From NCBI GenBank assembly GCA_963377175.1, contig CAUJNA010000479.1:62001-126000 (forward strand): DNA of 64,000 bases, given 5' to 3'. Position numbers and translations under genes: made by a program. Under the pieces are notes generated by a model. That model was not told the DNA's origin and made no database searches. It saw nothing but the letters and a program-made list of their open reading frames with translations. Shown piece by piece: positions 1 to 12,033 of the stretch (within the stretch, counting starts at the first letter, position 1; the number at the start of each line of letters is the position of its first letter). Origin of the DNA: Effrenium voratum (Eukaryota > Sar > Dinophyceae > Suessiales > Symbiodiniaceae).

Positions 1-120
1 AGAAGCTTGGCGGGCGCAGCCCTCCATGGCTTAATGAAGCGCGGCGCGATTATTAACACAACCCTGGACCTAAACCAGACAAGCCAGCCTCAGATACGCC
101 AAGGACAGCCAGCTCCAAGG

Positions 121-235
121 AAGCCGAAACCCGGAAAACCCTAAAAACCCTAAACCCGAAAAACCCTAAACCTGCACCCTAAAAACCCTAAACCTAAGCC
201 CTAAAACCCTAAACCTAAGCCCTAACAACCCTCAT
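121..235. repeat. Degenerate telomere-like CCCTAAA repeats
   Basis: A run of ACCCTAAA-type words with variable A and C stretches, for example AAAACCCTAAACC, repeated about ten times with interruptions. The reverse complement is the TTTAGGG-type telomere unit used by plants and reported for dinoflagellates. The run is short and degenerate, so it is better read as an interstitial or subtelomeric remnant than as a chromosome end. Confidence 0.7.
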
Positions 236-1385
236 ACAGCATTAAAAAAGACTTGTGGGCGACACGCCGTATGTTTTGTGGGTTCTTCTACTGTTTCCCA
301 AGAAACAGCCTGGGCAGGAGTTGTCGAAGACAGCCTGACAAGTAATCGGGTTGGCTTCGGCCTGCCTTGGGCTTCCACCAGAGAAAGGCGCAACCCCCAA
401 AAGGCCAGCGCAGCGTGGCCGCATTTGTATCGCATGGCATGCCACACGTGGAAGCGATTGTTTTTGGGGAAGAGGGGTTGCAGGATCCAGTTGTGGCTTA
501 GTGGCAGAGTGGATGCATCAACCATTAGAACAACCATTGGTGGCATCCAGTTTTTTTCAGAGGTGACGCTCGGGAGGTAGGTCAGAACAAAGAACGGCGT
601 CGCATCTGACAAGACGCCATGTTCCGGGGGCGGAAGGTTTGAGGGGTGGACACCCTTGCAGCTCTTATCTTGATAGCCCCATTCATGCCTTAGCGGGCGG
701 CGAACGCCCGCTCACCTGACCACTTTTTGGAGGGGAAATGGGCGGCGACCCCGCCCGCCAAAGGCTTCTTGGAGTGTTTGGCGACTTGGGCTGTTCCAGC
801 CCAAAGTTGAAATGTGTACAAGGGCCTGAAACTCTTTTCAGGCCCCTTTGCAAGTGCTCAGCGCTTTGATTCGTCAAGGGGGCGATTGGTCGTTTTCCCC
901 ACTTGACTTGGACTCAATGTATATTCTGATATTTGTGTAGCACCTGCGATGCAACAACACCATCCCATGATGGTTTGTTTAATTGTTCCCAGGAGACTTC
1001 ACAGCAAATAGAGAGAAATTTAGTCTCCTGTGGCAGGGTCTTTGAAGAAACTGGACTTGGGCTGGAAATGAGTTGCTTTAGGAATCCGAAAGTCGCAGGG
1101 GATCCCCCAAGTGGCCCAAGTGGCAAAGTGTTCATTGGAATGGCCCACTTCGCAAAGCGACAAAACAGGAGAATTTGCCACGGGCAATATGGTTTGTTTC
1201 CGAGCTTTGGTCCAGTGAGCAACTAAGGCCATTGGAAAAGCAGCTGCGGGCTCTGCTCATGGGCTACGATCCCGAGTCGCGCTGCCTGTACGGCTTCTTT
1301 TTCATTTGCGTCCTGGCTATTCCGAATGGGTCTCCAAACATATGTTATACCAGTGGAGCCGGCGAAGCCGGTGGGCGGAAGTCTC
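236..1385. other. Stretch without a supported gene
   Basis: Open frames here are short (about 100 codons at most), overlap on both strands and show no family motif I recognise. No tandem repeats stand out. I see nothing to annotate. Confidence 0.5.
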
Positions 1386-1660
1386 AAACATATAAGAATT
1401 TTGTTGTTTGTATCTCTCTTTCGAGTCTTTCTCTCTTGCTCTCTTTCTTTCCTTCCCTCTTGCTCGTTATTTTTCTCTTGCTCTTTCTCTGTCTCTAGTT
1501 CTTTCGCTTTCTCTCTCGCTCTCTCTCTCTCTCGCGCTTTATCTTGTCTGTCCTTGTCTCTTTCTTTTTCGCTTTTTCTATCTACTTACCCACCTATCTT
1601 TTTGTTCATATGTATTTGTCTATGGATCTACCTATCTAGCAATCTCTCTAGCTAGCTATT
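1386..1660. repeat. Pyrimidine-rich TCTCT/CTTTCT tract
   Basis: The + strand is almost pure C and T, with runs of CTCTCT and CTTTCT. It reads as Ser/Leu/Phe-rich open frames in all three frames, an artefact of the composition. It grades into the tetranucleotide repeats downstream. Confidence 0.8.
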
Positions 1661-2295
1661 GATCCATCTTGCAATATTCTTTATATGGCTATCCATATTT
1701 CTTTATATTTCTCTGTCTCTCTATCTTCACGTGTTTGTGCCTCTTTATCTCTATCTCTCTCTCTATTCTTCTGTCTCTCCATTTCTCTTTCGATCTGGCT
1801 AACTATGTCTCTCTCTCTCTCTCTATCCATGCATCCATCCATCCATCCATCCATCTACCCATCTACCTATCTACCTATCTTCCTATCTACCTCTCTACCC
1901 TCTCTACCTCTCTCCCTCTCTCCCTCTCTCCCTCTCTCCCTCTCTACCTCTCTACCTATCTACCTATCTACCTATCTACCTATCTACCTATCTACCTATC
2001 TACCTATCTATCTATCCAGCTATCTTTTTGTCTAATATCTAGCTATCTGTCTGTCTATCTATCATTCTATCCTTCTATCTATCTATCTATCTATCTAACT
2101 ATCTAATCGATTTATCTAATCTAATCTATCTAATCTAATCTATCTATCTTTCTATCTATCTAATCTATCTATCCATCCATCCATCCATCCATCCATCCAT
2201 CCATTCATCTATCAATGTATCCATCTATCTATCTGTGCTCCTGCCTATCTATCTACTGACCATCTATCCGTCTACCTATCTAATTATTTGTCTAT
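1661..2295. repeat. TATC/CCAT tetranucleotide microsatellite cluster
   Basis: Compound simple repeats: CATC/CCAT runs near 1830-1860 and 2170-2205, CTACCTAT runs near 1945-2010, and TATC runs near 2055-2160. The long open frames predicted across it are repeat artefacts. This is a likely hypermutable length-variable locus. Confidence 0.9.
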
Positions 2296-2297
2296 CT

Positions 2298-2446
2298 GCT
2301 GAAAGTGCGGCGCCTGCCACAAAGTCTGTACCTCCTTGCGAAGTGCTGCGTGTGCCACCAAATCTGCACTTGACCTTGCGAAAGTGCTGCGCCTGCCACG
2401 CAATCTGAATCTCAGCTCGGCGAAGTTCTGCGCCTGCCACGCAAAG
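2298..2446. repeat. Short tandem repeat, about 50-bp unit, imperfect
   Basis: Three to four imperfect copies of a unit centred on GCGAAAGTGCTGCGCCTGCC, each ending near CAAATCTG or CAATCTG. It sits directly after the microsatellite cluster. No coding sense is apparent. Confidence 0.55.
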
Positions 2447-5400
2447 ATGACGTCGCGAAAAGTGCGCGCGTCCGTGCCAATGGACCAGGGTCCGAGTCCG
2501 TTCCGAGAGCGTTCCGAACCCGTCGTCCGTGAGGCGTCGCGACCGAGGTAGCTTTCAGCTTGCCGGAGACGCAGAAAAAAACGCAGAGCGTCACTCTTTT
2601 CGCGGTGTCTATTTCCCCGCCGTACGCGCAAAAATGTTTTCTTGCACGCATTCATTTTCGGTACCTCATTTGTGCCCAAGTGTACCTTTCACTTGGTGTC
2701 CGTAACATGGAAGTCTTCCATTGGCAAAAAGACATGGAACAGAGTCAAAACATCATATGGACTTTGAATATGCGGGTTTTCCATTGTGTTCATCTCCTGT
2801 TGTACTTGGGGGTTGACATCAACCCTTGAAACGGAGTACGGGTTTGCTGCCGCTACAGATTAGCGTGGAACCCGAAAAAGTGGCGTGACTCCTCTAGAAA
2901 CAGTTGCAGTTGGATTTCCACCTTGTAGTCGAAAGCCACATCAGGATGACACGTTCGACGGCCTAGGTAATGTATAGCAACCCCTTCTTGTTTCCGCCCA
3001 TGCTTTTGCCCTTGCGCCATCATCCCACGAAGAAAGCATGTCTTTTCTTCGCCTGGTCACTCAGTTAGGCAACTAAGCCATTTCCTGCGTGTCGGTGCCA
3101 GTTACGCGGCTATTTTCCAAACTGATGCAAATTGTCTACCGGTTGACATTGTCGATGGCTGAGTCCTATAGTCGAGTACATTTTGGCCTGTCGTTTGCAG
3201 TGCTGTTTTCCAAGTTTCCCCATTGCACGCTGGCATCCCAGGACCCAGTGAGAAGGCGCACCGCTGGCTCTTCGAACTGATCCGTCGGCTCTGTGGTCGC
3301 CACGCAGCTTGCCGCGGATAGTTGTTTTTAAATCAAAACAATCAGTGGAGCGCACGTGCCAGGCTTGCAAAGACAATACATACCATCAGAACAGTCGAAC
3401 ATGCCAGGCTAGCAAAATAATACATGCATTTCGGTCATGTTGAAAACCAAATTTGCCAGCTGACGCCCATGACCCCTCTTGCTTGTATTTGTATAAAATG
3501 ACCACCCGCAACATTTGCAAATGTAGCGTTGTTTTGTACAAACGGATTTTGATAACATGACCCTACAGTTGGTCATTTCTGAATGTAACGTCGATGTTCT
3601 ACAAAACATGGGGCAAGTTGGTTACAATGGATCAGATGTCAAATGTGTGGCGTTCCTTTTTCATGCAGGGTCCAGGCTAGGTCAGGGGGTTCCAACTCAC
3701 CTGGAAGGAAGCTGAAGCAATGACCCCTAGGACCACCTCGTGAACCTCAGGAAGCCAATCGACGTGCTGAATAAGCCAGGGCCTCAGAACTTGGAATTCG
3801 GAGGGGGCCGCTGGGCGAAGCTCACTGTGATGATCTTTGTTTAACAGGTCAAATGTCCAGGTCCCCTCATTGGGCGATTTTCGGATTTGGTTCGGGGTTT
3901 GAAGCTTTCGTAGAGGGTAAGCCATCTCTTAGAATGATCAATACGAAGCACCAGTCAAAGAGCTGAAATTATCTTTAACTAAGGTCACATTGTTTATCCC
4001 TCCCCGGGTTCAAGCATCACCTTTGTAGTTTAAAAATACAAAAATCCGCCCGAAACCTGCAAGGTTCCAGCTACTGCCTAAGGAAGCTCCTGCAAACTGT
4101 CTTCTTAGAAAGGTAACCGAGGGACCCCCTTCAACAAAAACACCATGTCTGGTTGTTTGCGGTGGCAACTAGAATCAATCGCGTTTGGTTCCCCGCTTGG
4201 GTAGCTTCCACTCTTGGAGCAATACGTCAGACATGTGAGCGATGTTGCTGAGTCTTCTGCACGGGTCCCGCCTTGCGGCCAGTCTTATCCCATGTTTTAA
4301 GCAACCATAGAAGCTGACGATCTGAAGGTCAAGGCGACTTTTTCCTCTTGGAGAAACTCCACTTCCAAAAAAAATGAAAAATCCTGGGGTCGTTTGCGCG
4401 CGTTCGCCGGCAGCCGCGCGGAAAAAAACCGGCAGGTGCTGAACAGCCAGACCTGCGCGCCGGGCCGAGCGAGGAGTGAGGCGGTCTGGCGGCCTGGGCA
4501 GATGTGGTGGCGCCTGAACCCTTAGATTCAAACATCACTACTTTGGCCATACTCGCACAAGCTGTGAATACATAATATATATGTATATACAGATATATAT
4601 ATATATTATGTGTGTGTGACATACAGTATCATATACATATTGGCGGGGGGTTTTGGAAGGCTGGATTAGCATGAATCTCTCTCTCTCTATATACATATAT
4701 ATATACACGGCACAGTTATAGTTATATGTATGCCACTTTGACCCATTCGAGGGAGTAAATGTGGGTAGATATTGCACACATGGAGTGTTTGGCCACAGGT
4801 TAGGTTCCCTCTGTGACGGGATGTAAGTCAGATTTCTCATTCGGGGGTTCACTGGGAGCTCCTTGCGAATGTTGCATTTCAAGGTTCACTGAAAATGAGA
4901 CCACAATCAACCATCTCGTGTTTGATTCGGAGCAAAAATCTGAGTTAGTTTAGGGACCCACCTTGGGATGCTGCTTTGCATTGGCGGGGTTTCACCCGAA
5001 GAAAATGCGCCTTATATTGAAGCTCAGAATCAGATGTTGGTCGATCAGACCCTGCAGAAAAGAGAGCACAGTTCGCCACAAAGGACAACCAACCAGCAAC
5101 CAGCAACCAGCAGGAAACACATGCAACAACAAACAAACGCACATCTCACATTGTAACACCTCAGAGGAATTGGTATGTTGCGGGCTTGAACCGCTTGAGA
5201 TTTTCCTTTTAACTCTTGGTGGTTCCAAACACGTTTGGCAAGATTCTCTGACCAATCCATGAACGTGAGACACTACGCAAGGTCCTCGCATGGGTTGCAG
5301 GCGCCACCAGCTTTTGCGAATGGCACCGTAGAACCGGATTGCTGCCGACCCCTGAGCTGCGTTTTCCGCGTGGACAGTTTCAGGGTAAGAAGCGGTTCGA

Positions 5401-8400
5401 CCACTGGTTGAGCAGAAGGCGTTTTGAAGCAGGTGGTTTGCTGTTGGGCTGAAGGGGACTTTGCTCCTCTTTTCCAGTAATTCAAGATTGCAACTTCCGG
5501 TCACGGTGGCTATGACTACCTGGCCCCGGCTGTCCACATCACGGAATATGCTAGGCGTGCCGTCGCACGACCTTCAGTCGCCTCCTGCGTGCTGGCGCGC
5601 AAGATGCGCGCAAGCGCGTGCAAGCTCATGACAAGCGATTACCGATTTGCGACGCGTGAAGAGCAGTGCCTTCGGCTAGGGGGCAAGTCTCTCGAATGAG
5701 CGGATTGCTGATGATTGGAATCGGGTTGCCCAATACTCACTTCATAGTCATAGGACAAGATCAGGACAAATCCATGTAGATCCTGTTAATCCTTCATGTT
5801 GCATTTCCCCTTTCCAACAGCCCCAAGAAGCCTACCTTCCACAAATCTCACAGCACATGCGCTAGGTCTGGCAATGTTTTCGGGGGCGTTGCTGTGCCGA
5901 TGTCGGAGCACCCAAAGGGGGAATCTCCAACACCAAGCGACGCATTGGGGAACACCGGCAACGCTGGAGGTGTTTTTGGAGAGCAAGGAGAAAGTTGCTT
6001 GAAGACCGCACTGAACATCTCCCTTTCAAACAATCGACTCAAGCATACCATTCACAGAATCCACGAATCTTAAGGGTCCTTGACTCAGTTGCCTTTTGAA
6101 GCGCGGGCGGTTTGATGTTAAACTTCCATTTGCTTATCTTGTTTAGTTTTCCTTGTTGCAATCTAGCGCTGGACATGCTTTTTTTCTCCCCATTGGACGC
6201 ATCCGGGCGGTTAACAGATCACCCCCTGAAAAGGCCCAACTTTGGTGAGTTGCCTGCAGTGTTGAGAGGTCGGGCATCTTGAGCCGTGGTTTCAGACATT
6301 TCTTAAAGGGGGCCAGGCTCAAGCAGCTTGGCTAGACAAGGTTATAGGGTTCCAGAGGTTTTGCTTAGGCGTTCCTTGCGCTTTCTTCGGGTTCCTCAGA
6401 TGTCCTTAGGGTTTGGGGAAGCAGTTCTAGCTCATTGCCTACCTCGAAAAACCTTTGGCTCGGAGGCCGGTGGGGAAGTGGTTTGGCTGGCTTGGTGTGA
6501 CCGAATCGCGGCTTAGACCTTTTTGGAGTCTGTAGGTGTCTGTCGCTTTAGAGCTGCGTGCGGATCGCTTAGACCTTTCTGAAACTTAGCTTGTCTTAGA
6601 CCTTTGAAACTGTTGGTGTGTCCACTTAACCTACAAGACCTGCTTGACCTTCTGCTTCGGGCTTGGAGCCGCCCAGATGGGCGGGCGGCCACGCTCGGGT
6701 CCCATCCGCTGCGGCGCACGCACGTGGAGGCGCCTGTGGAGTCCGCGGCTCCGATTTCGGCCCGCTGCGATGGGTAGGGGAATGAGGGTCTGGGAATGAA
6801 CCGGGAAGCCAGAGGAAACAAAAAATGGTTGGGACTTTGGGGGGGTCATTCCAATTCTCATTGCCAATCGAAGCAAGTGGGGTTCTGATGCTGAGGACTC
6901 GCGAGGCCTTCGGGTTCTCCTCCAAACCACCAAACGAGCACACCACGAAGCGAAACAGAAAAGAACCCACCGTTGGCCTACCCACGTCACCCAAAACCCA
7001 TGTCGGCCGGGGCGTGTATCGTGGTTTGAGGCTCTGCCTTTTTTTAGGTTTGCTTCAGAAGGAAGCAAAGGGAAACTTTGTTTGAGGGCTTGTGACGCGG
7101 CGGTTTCCTCTTTCCATCAGTATTTCGAGGACTGCATGTTCCTTTCAGATTGAAAATATGTTCCCCCAAATAGTGTCTACACGAAGGGGTTCTTGTGGCA
7201 AGAGTGAATGGTGGGCGAGATCGAGGGTTCGCGCCATTTTTTTCTCCGGTAGGATTCGACGCCATGTTGAAAGGGTTGGAAGGAGACTCCAGGTGATCTA
7301 AAGTGGTGAGCGGCATGCTGGATAAGACGGGGCTCATCTTCATGTTGACCCTGGGTTAAACAAAATGGTTGATTAGTACGGGGGGTACCTTCTTTTTGAT
7401 CTTGAGGCACCCTACTTCGGAAGCGGCGGTTGTTTCTGGTATAAAACTGAGTCCTTTTGGCGCGTGAAGCTTGGATGGGTAGGGAGCCGAAAAGGAAAGC
7501 AGGCTTGATGGACCGTATTTCAGGACATGAGCATGTCACAAAATGGGGGAGCCCCCAAAAAGTTGGCTCCTCTTGAAACAATCCCAACGGAAATCAAGAT
7601 ACCGCCACGTAACCCAAGTGAGTAGTGCCCTAAACTTCCGTATGCGCCAATGTAGTACTTGAGGAAAGCCCGGACTTTGTGATTCAGAGAGGGGAGTTCT
7701 TCGTTCTTTTTCGCGCGGGTACCCGTTGAAGTAGGCGCCCCAAATGGTACCCAATGGATACGCATGTCAGTGGTCAGAATGTCCAGTCTGCAACTCCCAA
7801 GACCTGACTGGTCTTTAGTCAGTCAAACGGTTGGTCCCCTTTGTAGGCAACCGTCCGGATTTTGAGCCACGGAACATGCGCAGCGACTCGAGCTTTTTGA
7901 GCCTTTCGTGTTCAACGAACGTTTCCATGCGCCGAACTTTCAGACCAAACTACAGTTGATGTCCATGGCCAAAATGGGTATAAGTGCTTCCAGTTGCCAC
8001 TATGGTATGGTAACTCTTGGGCATTGGAAGTTGTATTCGAGACTGTGGGGCTTTGCGTATTTTGCATGCGCATCCGGGAAGCGCTGGGTGTGGCTGTCTG
8101 GATAGCAGAGCCGTCCGTTGGGTAGAACCGACCGCACACGTCAGGCGCCGCGGCGCCTTTCTACCTGGACGCTGCTGCTGATATTTCTACGATCCGCAGG
8201 CGCGCACGTTGCTTGGGGGCGTTGGGTCGTGCCCTCAGACTTTTTTTTTGGCAATTCAGGGCGAGTCCAAGCACCGTTTCACACACCAAAAGGACATGGC
8301 GAAGGGTTGCCGGTGGTGGCCTGGGATCTTGTGGCAAGGGAACGAGCCAAGTTGGGAATGGCCTTCCTGCAGGTCGGATTTTCATCCTTCTGAACTCGTG

Positions 8401-8716
8401 GATTGCGTCGATTCACGGTAGGTGTCGTTGTTAAGTACCCTCCCTCCCACTAACATAACACCTCACAGTTTTTGTTTTTTAAAGGAAAGCTCCAAGTACC
8501 CTCCCACGAATGCCATGTTGGAGGAAGGGTACATGGATTCCACTGGTTTCAGTTCGGTTCTCATGTACCAGTGCCAAGTAGACGTATTCCTCTTGGCTTC
8601 CCGCTCGATTCCCTCAGATCCCAATCCGTCTCTCCAAAGCTCCCAGCACACCGGCTGGGAGTCTTGTTTTTCAGCGGCTCTGGATGGGTGGGGAAAACCC
8701 ACGAAAAAGATGAGAT
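2447..8716. other. Unassigned left flank, no supported gene
   Basis: Six kilobases of mixed-composition DNA. Open frames rarely exceed 120 codons, often overlap one another on opposite strands, and none shows a family motif I recognise. Internal structure includes AT/TA and GT microsatellites near 4571-4709 and three spaced copies of CTTAGACCTTT near 6512, 6568 and 6595. If exons are present they are small and I cannot separate them from noise. Confidence 0.45.
4571..4709. repeat. AT-dinucleotide microsatellites
   Basis: Two TA-rich runs (4571-4619, ending in a short GT run, and 4677-4709) separated by unique sequence. Predicted Tyr/Ile-rich open frames over them are artefacts. Confidence 0.8.
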
Positions 8717-8804
8717 ATCTTCCAAAACATAGGAGAAGATACCCATGGTCCGCAAAAAGATATACGTACATCTTCCAAAACATGGGAAAAGATACCGATG
8801 GTCC
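8717..8804. repeat. Two-copy tandem duplication, 53-bp spacing
   Basis: The 35-bp block starting ATCTTCCAAAACAT and ending CATGGTCC or GATGGTCC occurs at 8717-8751 and again at 8770-8804 with a few mismatches. It lies inside an open frame of about 170 codons that I do not accept as a gene. Confidence 0.65.
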
Positions 8805-9194
8805 AGGTCGTGGGCCAGGAATATTGATTCCCATAGGTTGGCCGAACATCCATGGGTGGAGTCCTTTTGCATTTGTTTCAACCGTCACCCTTTTCAGAAC
8901 ACACACTCACTGGCCTTTCGTTTGGTCGGCTGTGGTGAATTCCGGATATATTATGTTGGGGAACTTCCCATGGCAACCAAAATGTTTCGAACCAGACGTA
9001 TGGCCATGGGTCAAAATCCTGTACCCCCAATGAACATCCCAATCCCCAAATAGACTAAAACGGGTGGTGCACCTTACCCAAAATGGTGTACCATTGGTTT
9101 CGACCCACAGCCATATGATTTCCAGCTTTTTTTGCAGAGAACGGCTGCTAGACGAAGCCCATCGTGGATCCGGTTTGGGCCTCCGACGAGGCAA

Positions 9195-9442
9195 CCTTTT
9201 GACATCGCCGTTTAGTTTGGTCATTTGGATCCATTGCCCCATGGTTTGATGATTGGTGACCGGATTGGGACGGTTGGTGTTGTGACCAAACAAACATGTG
9301 CTTCATAAACCAAACGAACAGATTCCACGTTCAAGGACACAGTCTCCAAGGCAGGAATAAGAAGGGAACTGAGACCAACTTGTGAGATAGACCAAAAGGA
9401 AGATATGCATTGCAACAGCATGTATTGACTATGCTAGCACGA
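9195..9442 (+). repeat. Left edge of the tandem array
   Basis: This stretch matches 27720-27979, the sequence between unit 2 and unit 3. Shared words include GGTGACCGGATTG, CACAGTCTCCAAGG and CATGTATTGAC. It is therefore the end of a truncated preceding unit and marks where the array begins. Similarity fades upstream of about 9195. Confidence 0.65.
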
Positions 9443-9872
9443 GATCCCTTTGACCGGTGATTCATTTTTCAGGGCATGAATCAGCCCACCCTAGAGCCAC
9501 AGCTCCTCGGTGCATTGGATGCCATGTTCAGTGTCTGGGCATTACTTTTGGTGAAGTAGTGAGCAGTACTCACGAGAAGGTCAGAGTGAGCCAGCCAGGC
9601 CAAACGAAGCAAAGGCACACCGTTCTTGGCAGCAGCCCCGCGGTCAGTTTTGGAGGACCCCTCCCAACCTCCAGGCTCCCAGCTGTGCAGTTTGGGCCGG
9701 GGGCCCTTGATACCTCAAGCACTGAGCTGAGAAACGGACGGGTGGTGGGCCCCTGTTTCGTTTTTTTCCGATGAACTGCAACCCGTCGCGTTGGCTCTTT
9801 TTTTTGGAGCAGATTTCGGTTTCAGAAGTCTCAAACATTTTCCACCCTTTCGCTTCTCAAACCGTCCTCACC

Positions 9873-12033
9873 ATGCCCCCCTGGGAGCTCGTGTGGCAGG
9901 CGCCCGTGGACGAGGACGGCTGCCGCTCCACGGCGCCGTGGCCGGCAGCCGGCGCCGGCGGCCCGGCTGAGCGGTGCGGCTGCGACCTTCGAATCCTCAG
10001 TTGGAGTTGGAGTTGCGCACGAAGTCAGCAGGTGTGGACGACTTCGAGTTCTGCTTGCTTCCCCCGCCCGGGCCTGTTGGAACCCTGCAGAGCCCACCGC
10101 CTGCCCACGCGCAACTCCCAGCCCGAACCGACCTGCTCACGGCGGAGCTTGAGACGGAGAAGCTGCAGAAGGCATGTGATGAAGATAGTCGAAGATTTGC
10201 AGGAAGAGAATGAAACTCTGCAGCAGAGGATTGCTTTGCTGACCCAGAAGGCGCAGAAGTCAGAGATGACGCAGTGCGTCTTGCAGTTGAAGGCGCAGTG
10301 CGACGCCTTTTTGGCACCCCAGCTGGAGATTGTGCTTTAAGAAAACGGATATGGTCACCGTGGTCGTCAATGAGCCGTGTTTTCTCTCAAAATGATATGT
10401 TTTGATGGGAGCGGTTGGCTGTCAGCTTGGGGTGTCTGAAAGTGCCATTAAATCTGAAGCGCTTTAGGTTGTCTGTTGAATTGGAATGTCTTTACTGGCG
10501 CACCTACCCAAGGGGCCTGTTGGTTTCCAAACATTGTGTCATATTGAAACTCATTGAAATGTGTCCAGAGCAAGCGCCAAAGGGTTCGCGCAGTCACTTG
10601 AGCACGTCTCAGGTGCAACCCCGGCTTCGGAAGATGCGGTGGACTCATTCAGTCTTGTCGGTGATCAGTCCGACATGTACTCGGACACCAGCAGCCGCTC
10701 GGCCAAGTGCTTTCTGCCGAACACGGCCGTGCACGGCGTGGACGGCCACTTGCTGCGAGTGGAGAACTTGAAGATCGGGGACCGCGTGCGGCTGCTGGAC
10801 CAGACCGAAGCCTCCGTGCTGGGCATGCACTTGCACCGCGCCAAGAAGCAGCCTTACAACTTGGTGGAGCTCACTACGCGCCAAGGCTGTCTAGCGTGTC
10901 CAAGTCTCACCGCGTGACAGTGCCTTCATTGGCTTCTGAAGGCGCACATCGGATTGGGGGTTTGCTCAACGGATGTTTCGACTTCATCGATGCTTACAAC
11001 CTGGTTCAGCTAATATGGACTCTGTTTTTCGCTCGGAGTACGAAAACATCCATTCAAAGTTGCTTCTCACCACCTTTGATCTATATACACACCGAAAGTC
11101 ATGCCTGCCCCTTGAAGAGGAACCCTGGTTGTGCCATGTTGTGCCTTCAGCCAATCCATCTCCCGCTTTGTGCGTTAAATTACTTTTCGTTTGAGCAGCA
11201 CAAAGCCCTGGGCAGTTTCCATTCCCTGGTTTGGCAAGTTAAGCAAAAGGTAAGAAGGAGGAAGATGGCGGTCAAGCAGCAACCCAAACACAAAATGAGC
11301 CCCGTACACATCGCCCCCGACTATCTCGGGCCCAAAAGAGTCCTTGACCATGTTGGTCCATGCTGAAACTCCTTATGGCCGATCTTGCGAGGCGAAGCTT
11401 GCGCGGAGCGCGCAGACCACGGGGTGGGCAACACGGTCTTTGTGGGCGGCAAGCAGAAGTTGACCAAGGTCACCAGCCGACAGGATGGGTTTCCCAAATC
11501 GGGCTGGCCGACGCGCCATGTGAAGCATGTTTGGAACAGCTTTGTTTTAAACATAGTTTTGCAGGTTTCCGTTTCAAGGGGCCCGGGGCGTATTGTATGG
11601 TTTGACCCAAGTGTCCAACCCCACGAAGTGCATGGGAATTGGTTTAGCCTCTGTTTACACTCAGAACTGCTGCCTCCGATTACCAAGTTCGGGCCCGCCC
11701 AAATCCAACCATTTCTTGACAAACAAAAACATAGCTTTGTCACGAAGGGCCCCCCCTGTTCGGACATAGTGGAAGCTGGGTCAAGAGCTTGTTAAGTTGT
11801 CGCTTGGAGGTGTAGGTCTCAGGCAAACGGGTCCCGAATTCAAGTGGGTTGGCCGTCGGAGCTGCCCTCAACTCGGTGCTTAGTGCGAGGAGCGCACGCA
11901 CTTGTACGAGGTGGAGCCAGACGGCCCGCTGGAAATGCTCCAGCTCTCGAGCTTCGGCTTGGTGACCTTTGGCAGTGTCGCTTCTGATCAGCCTGGGGCG
12001 GAGTTGGGCGAGCTGAGGCCTAGATTTGCTTGA
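9873..12033 (+). pseudogene. Coiled-coil/Hint gene, unit 1 copy, broken
   Basis: Equivalent exons to the intact copy in unit 2 can be placed at 9873-10327, 10613-10941, 11392-11483 and 11890-12033. Four lesions are visible. A deletion removes most of the N-terminal domain. The middle of exon 1 is read in a shifted frame that returns to the family frame at MKIVEDLQ. The 35-nt linker exon is deleted outright. One base is missing near 10890 in the first Hint exon, so the frame stops just before the conserved SHRV motif. The second Hint exon lost 9 nt in frame. The end of the last exon is altered and stops at TGA 12031-12033 instead of the family TAG. Remaining motifs are clear: Cys at 10708-10710 (SAKCFLPNT), GVGNTVFVGG and DGPLEMLQL. 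I conclude this is a pseudogene; only RNA data could show otherwise. Confidence 0.6.

Noticed and set aside
490..550. tRNA-like box A (TGGCTTAGTGGC)
   Set aside because: No matching box B (GGTTCGAxTCC) or cloverleaf downstream.
1408..2106. Ser/Leu/Tyr-rich open frames over the microsatellites
   Set aside because: Pure simple-sequence artefacts, open in several frames.
8514..9033. Open frame of about 170 codons upstream of the array
   Set aside because: It contains a tandem duplication, an overlapping minus-strand frame of similar length, and no recognisable motif; not convincing as a gene.
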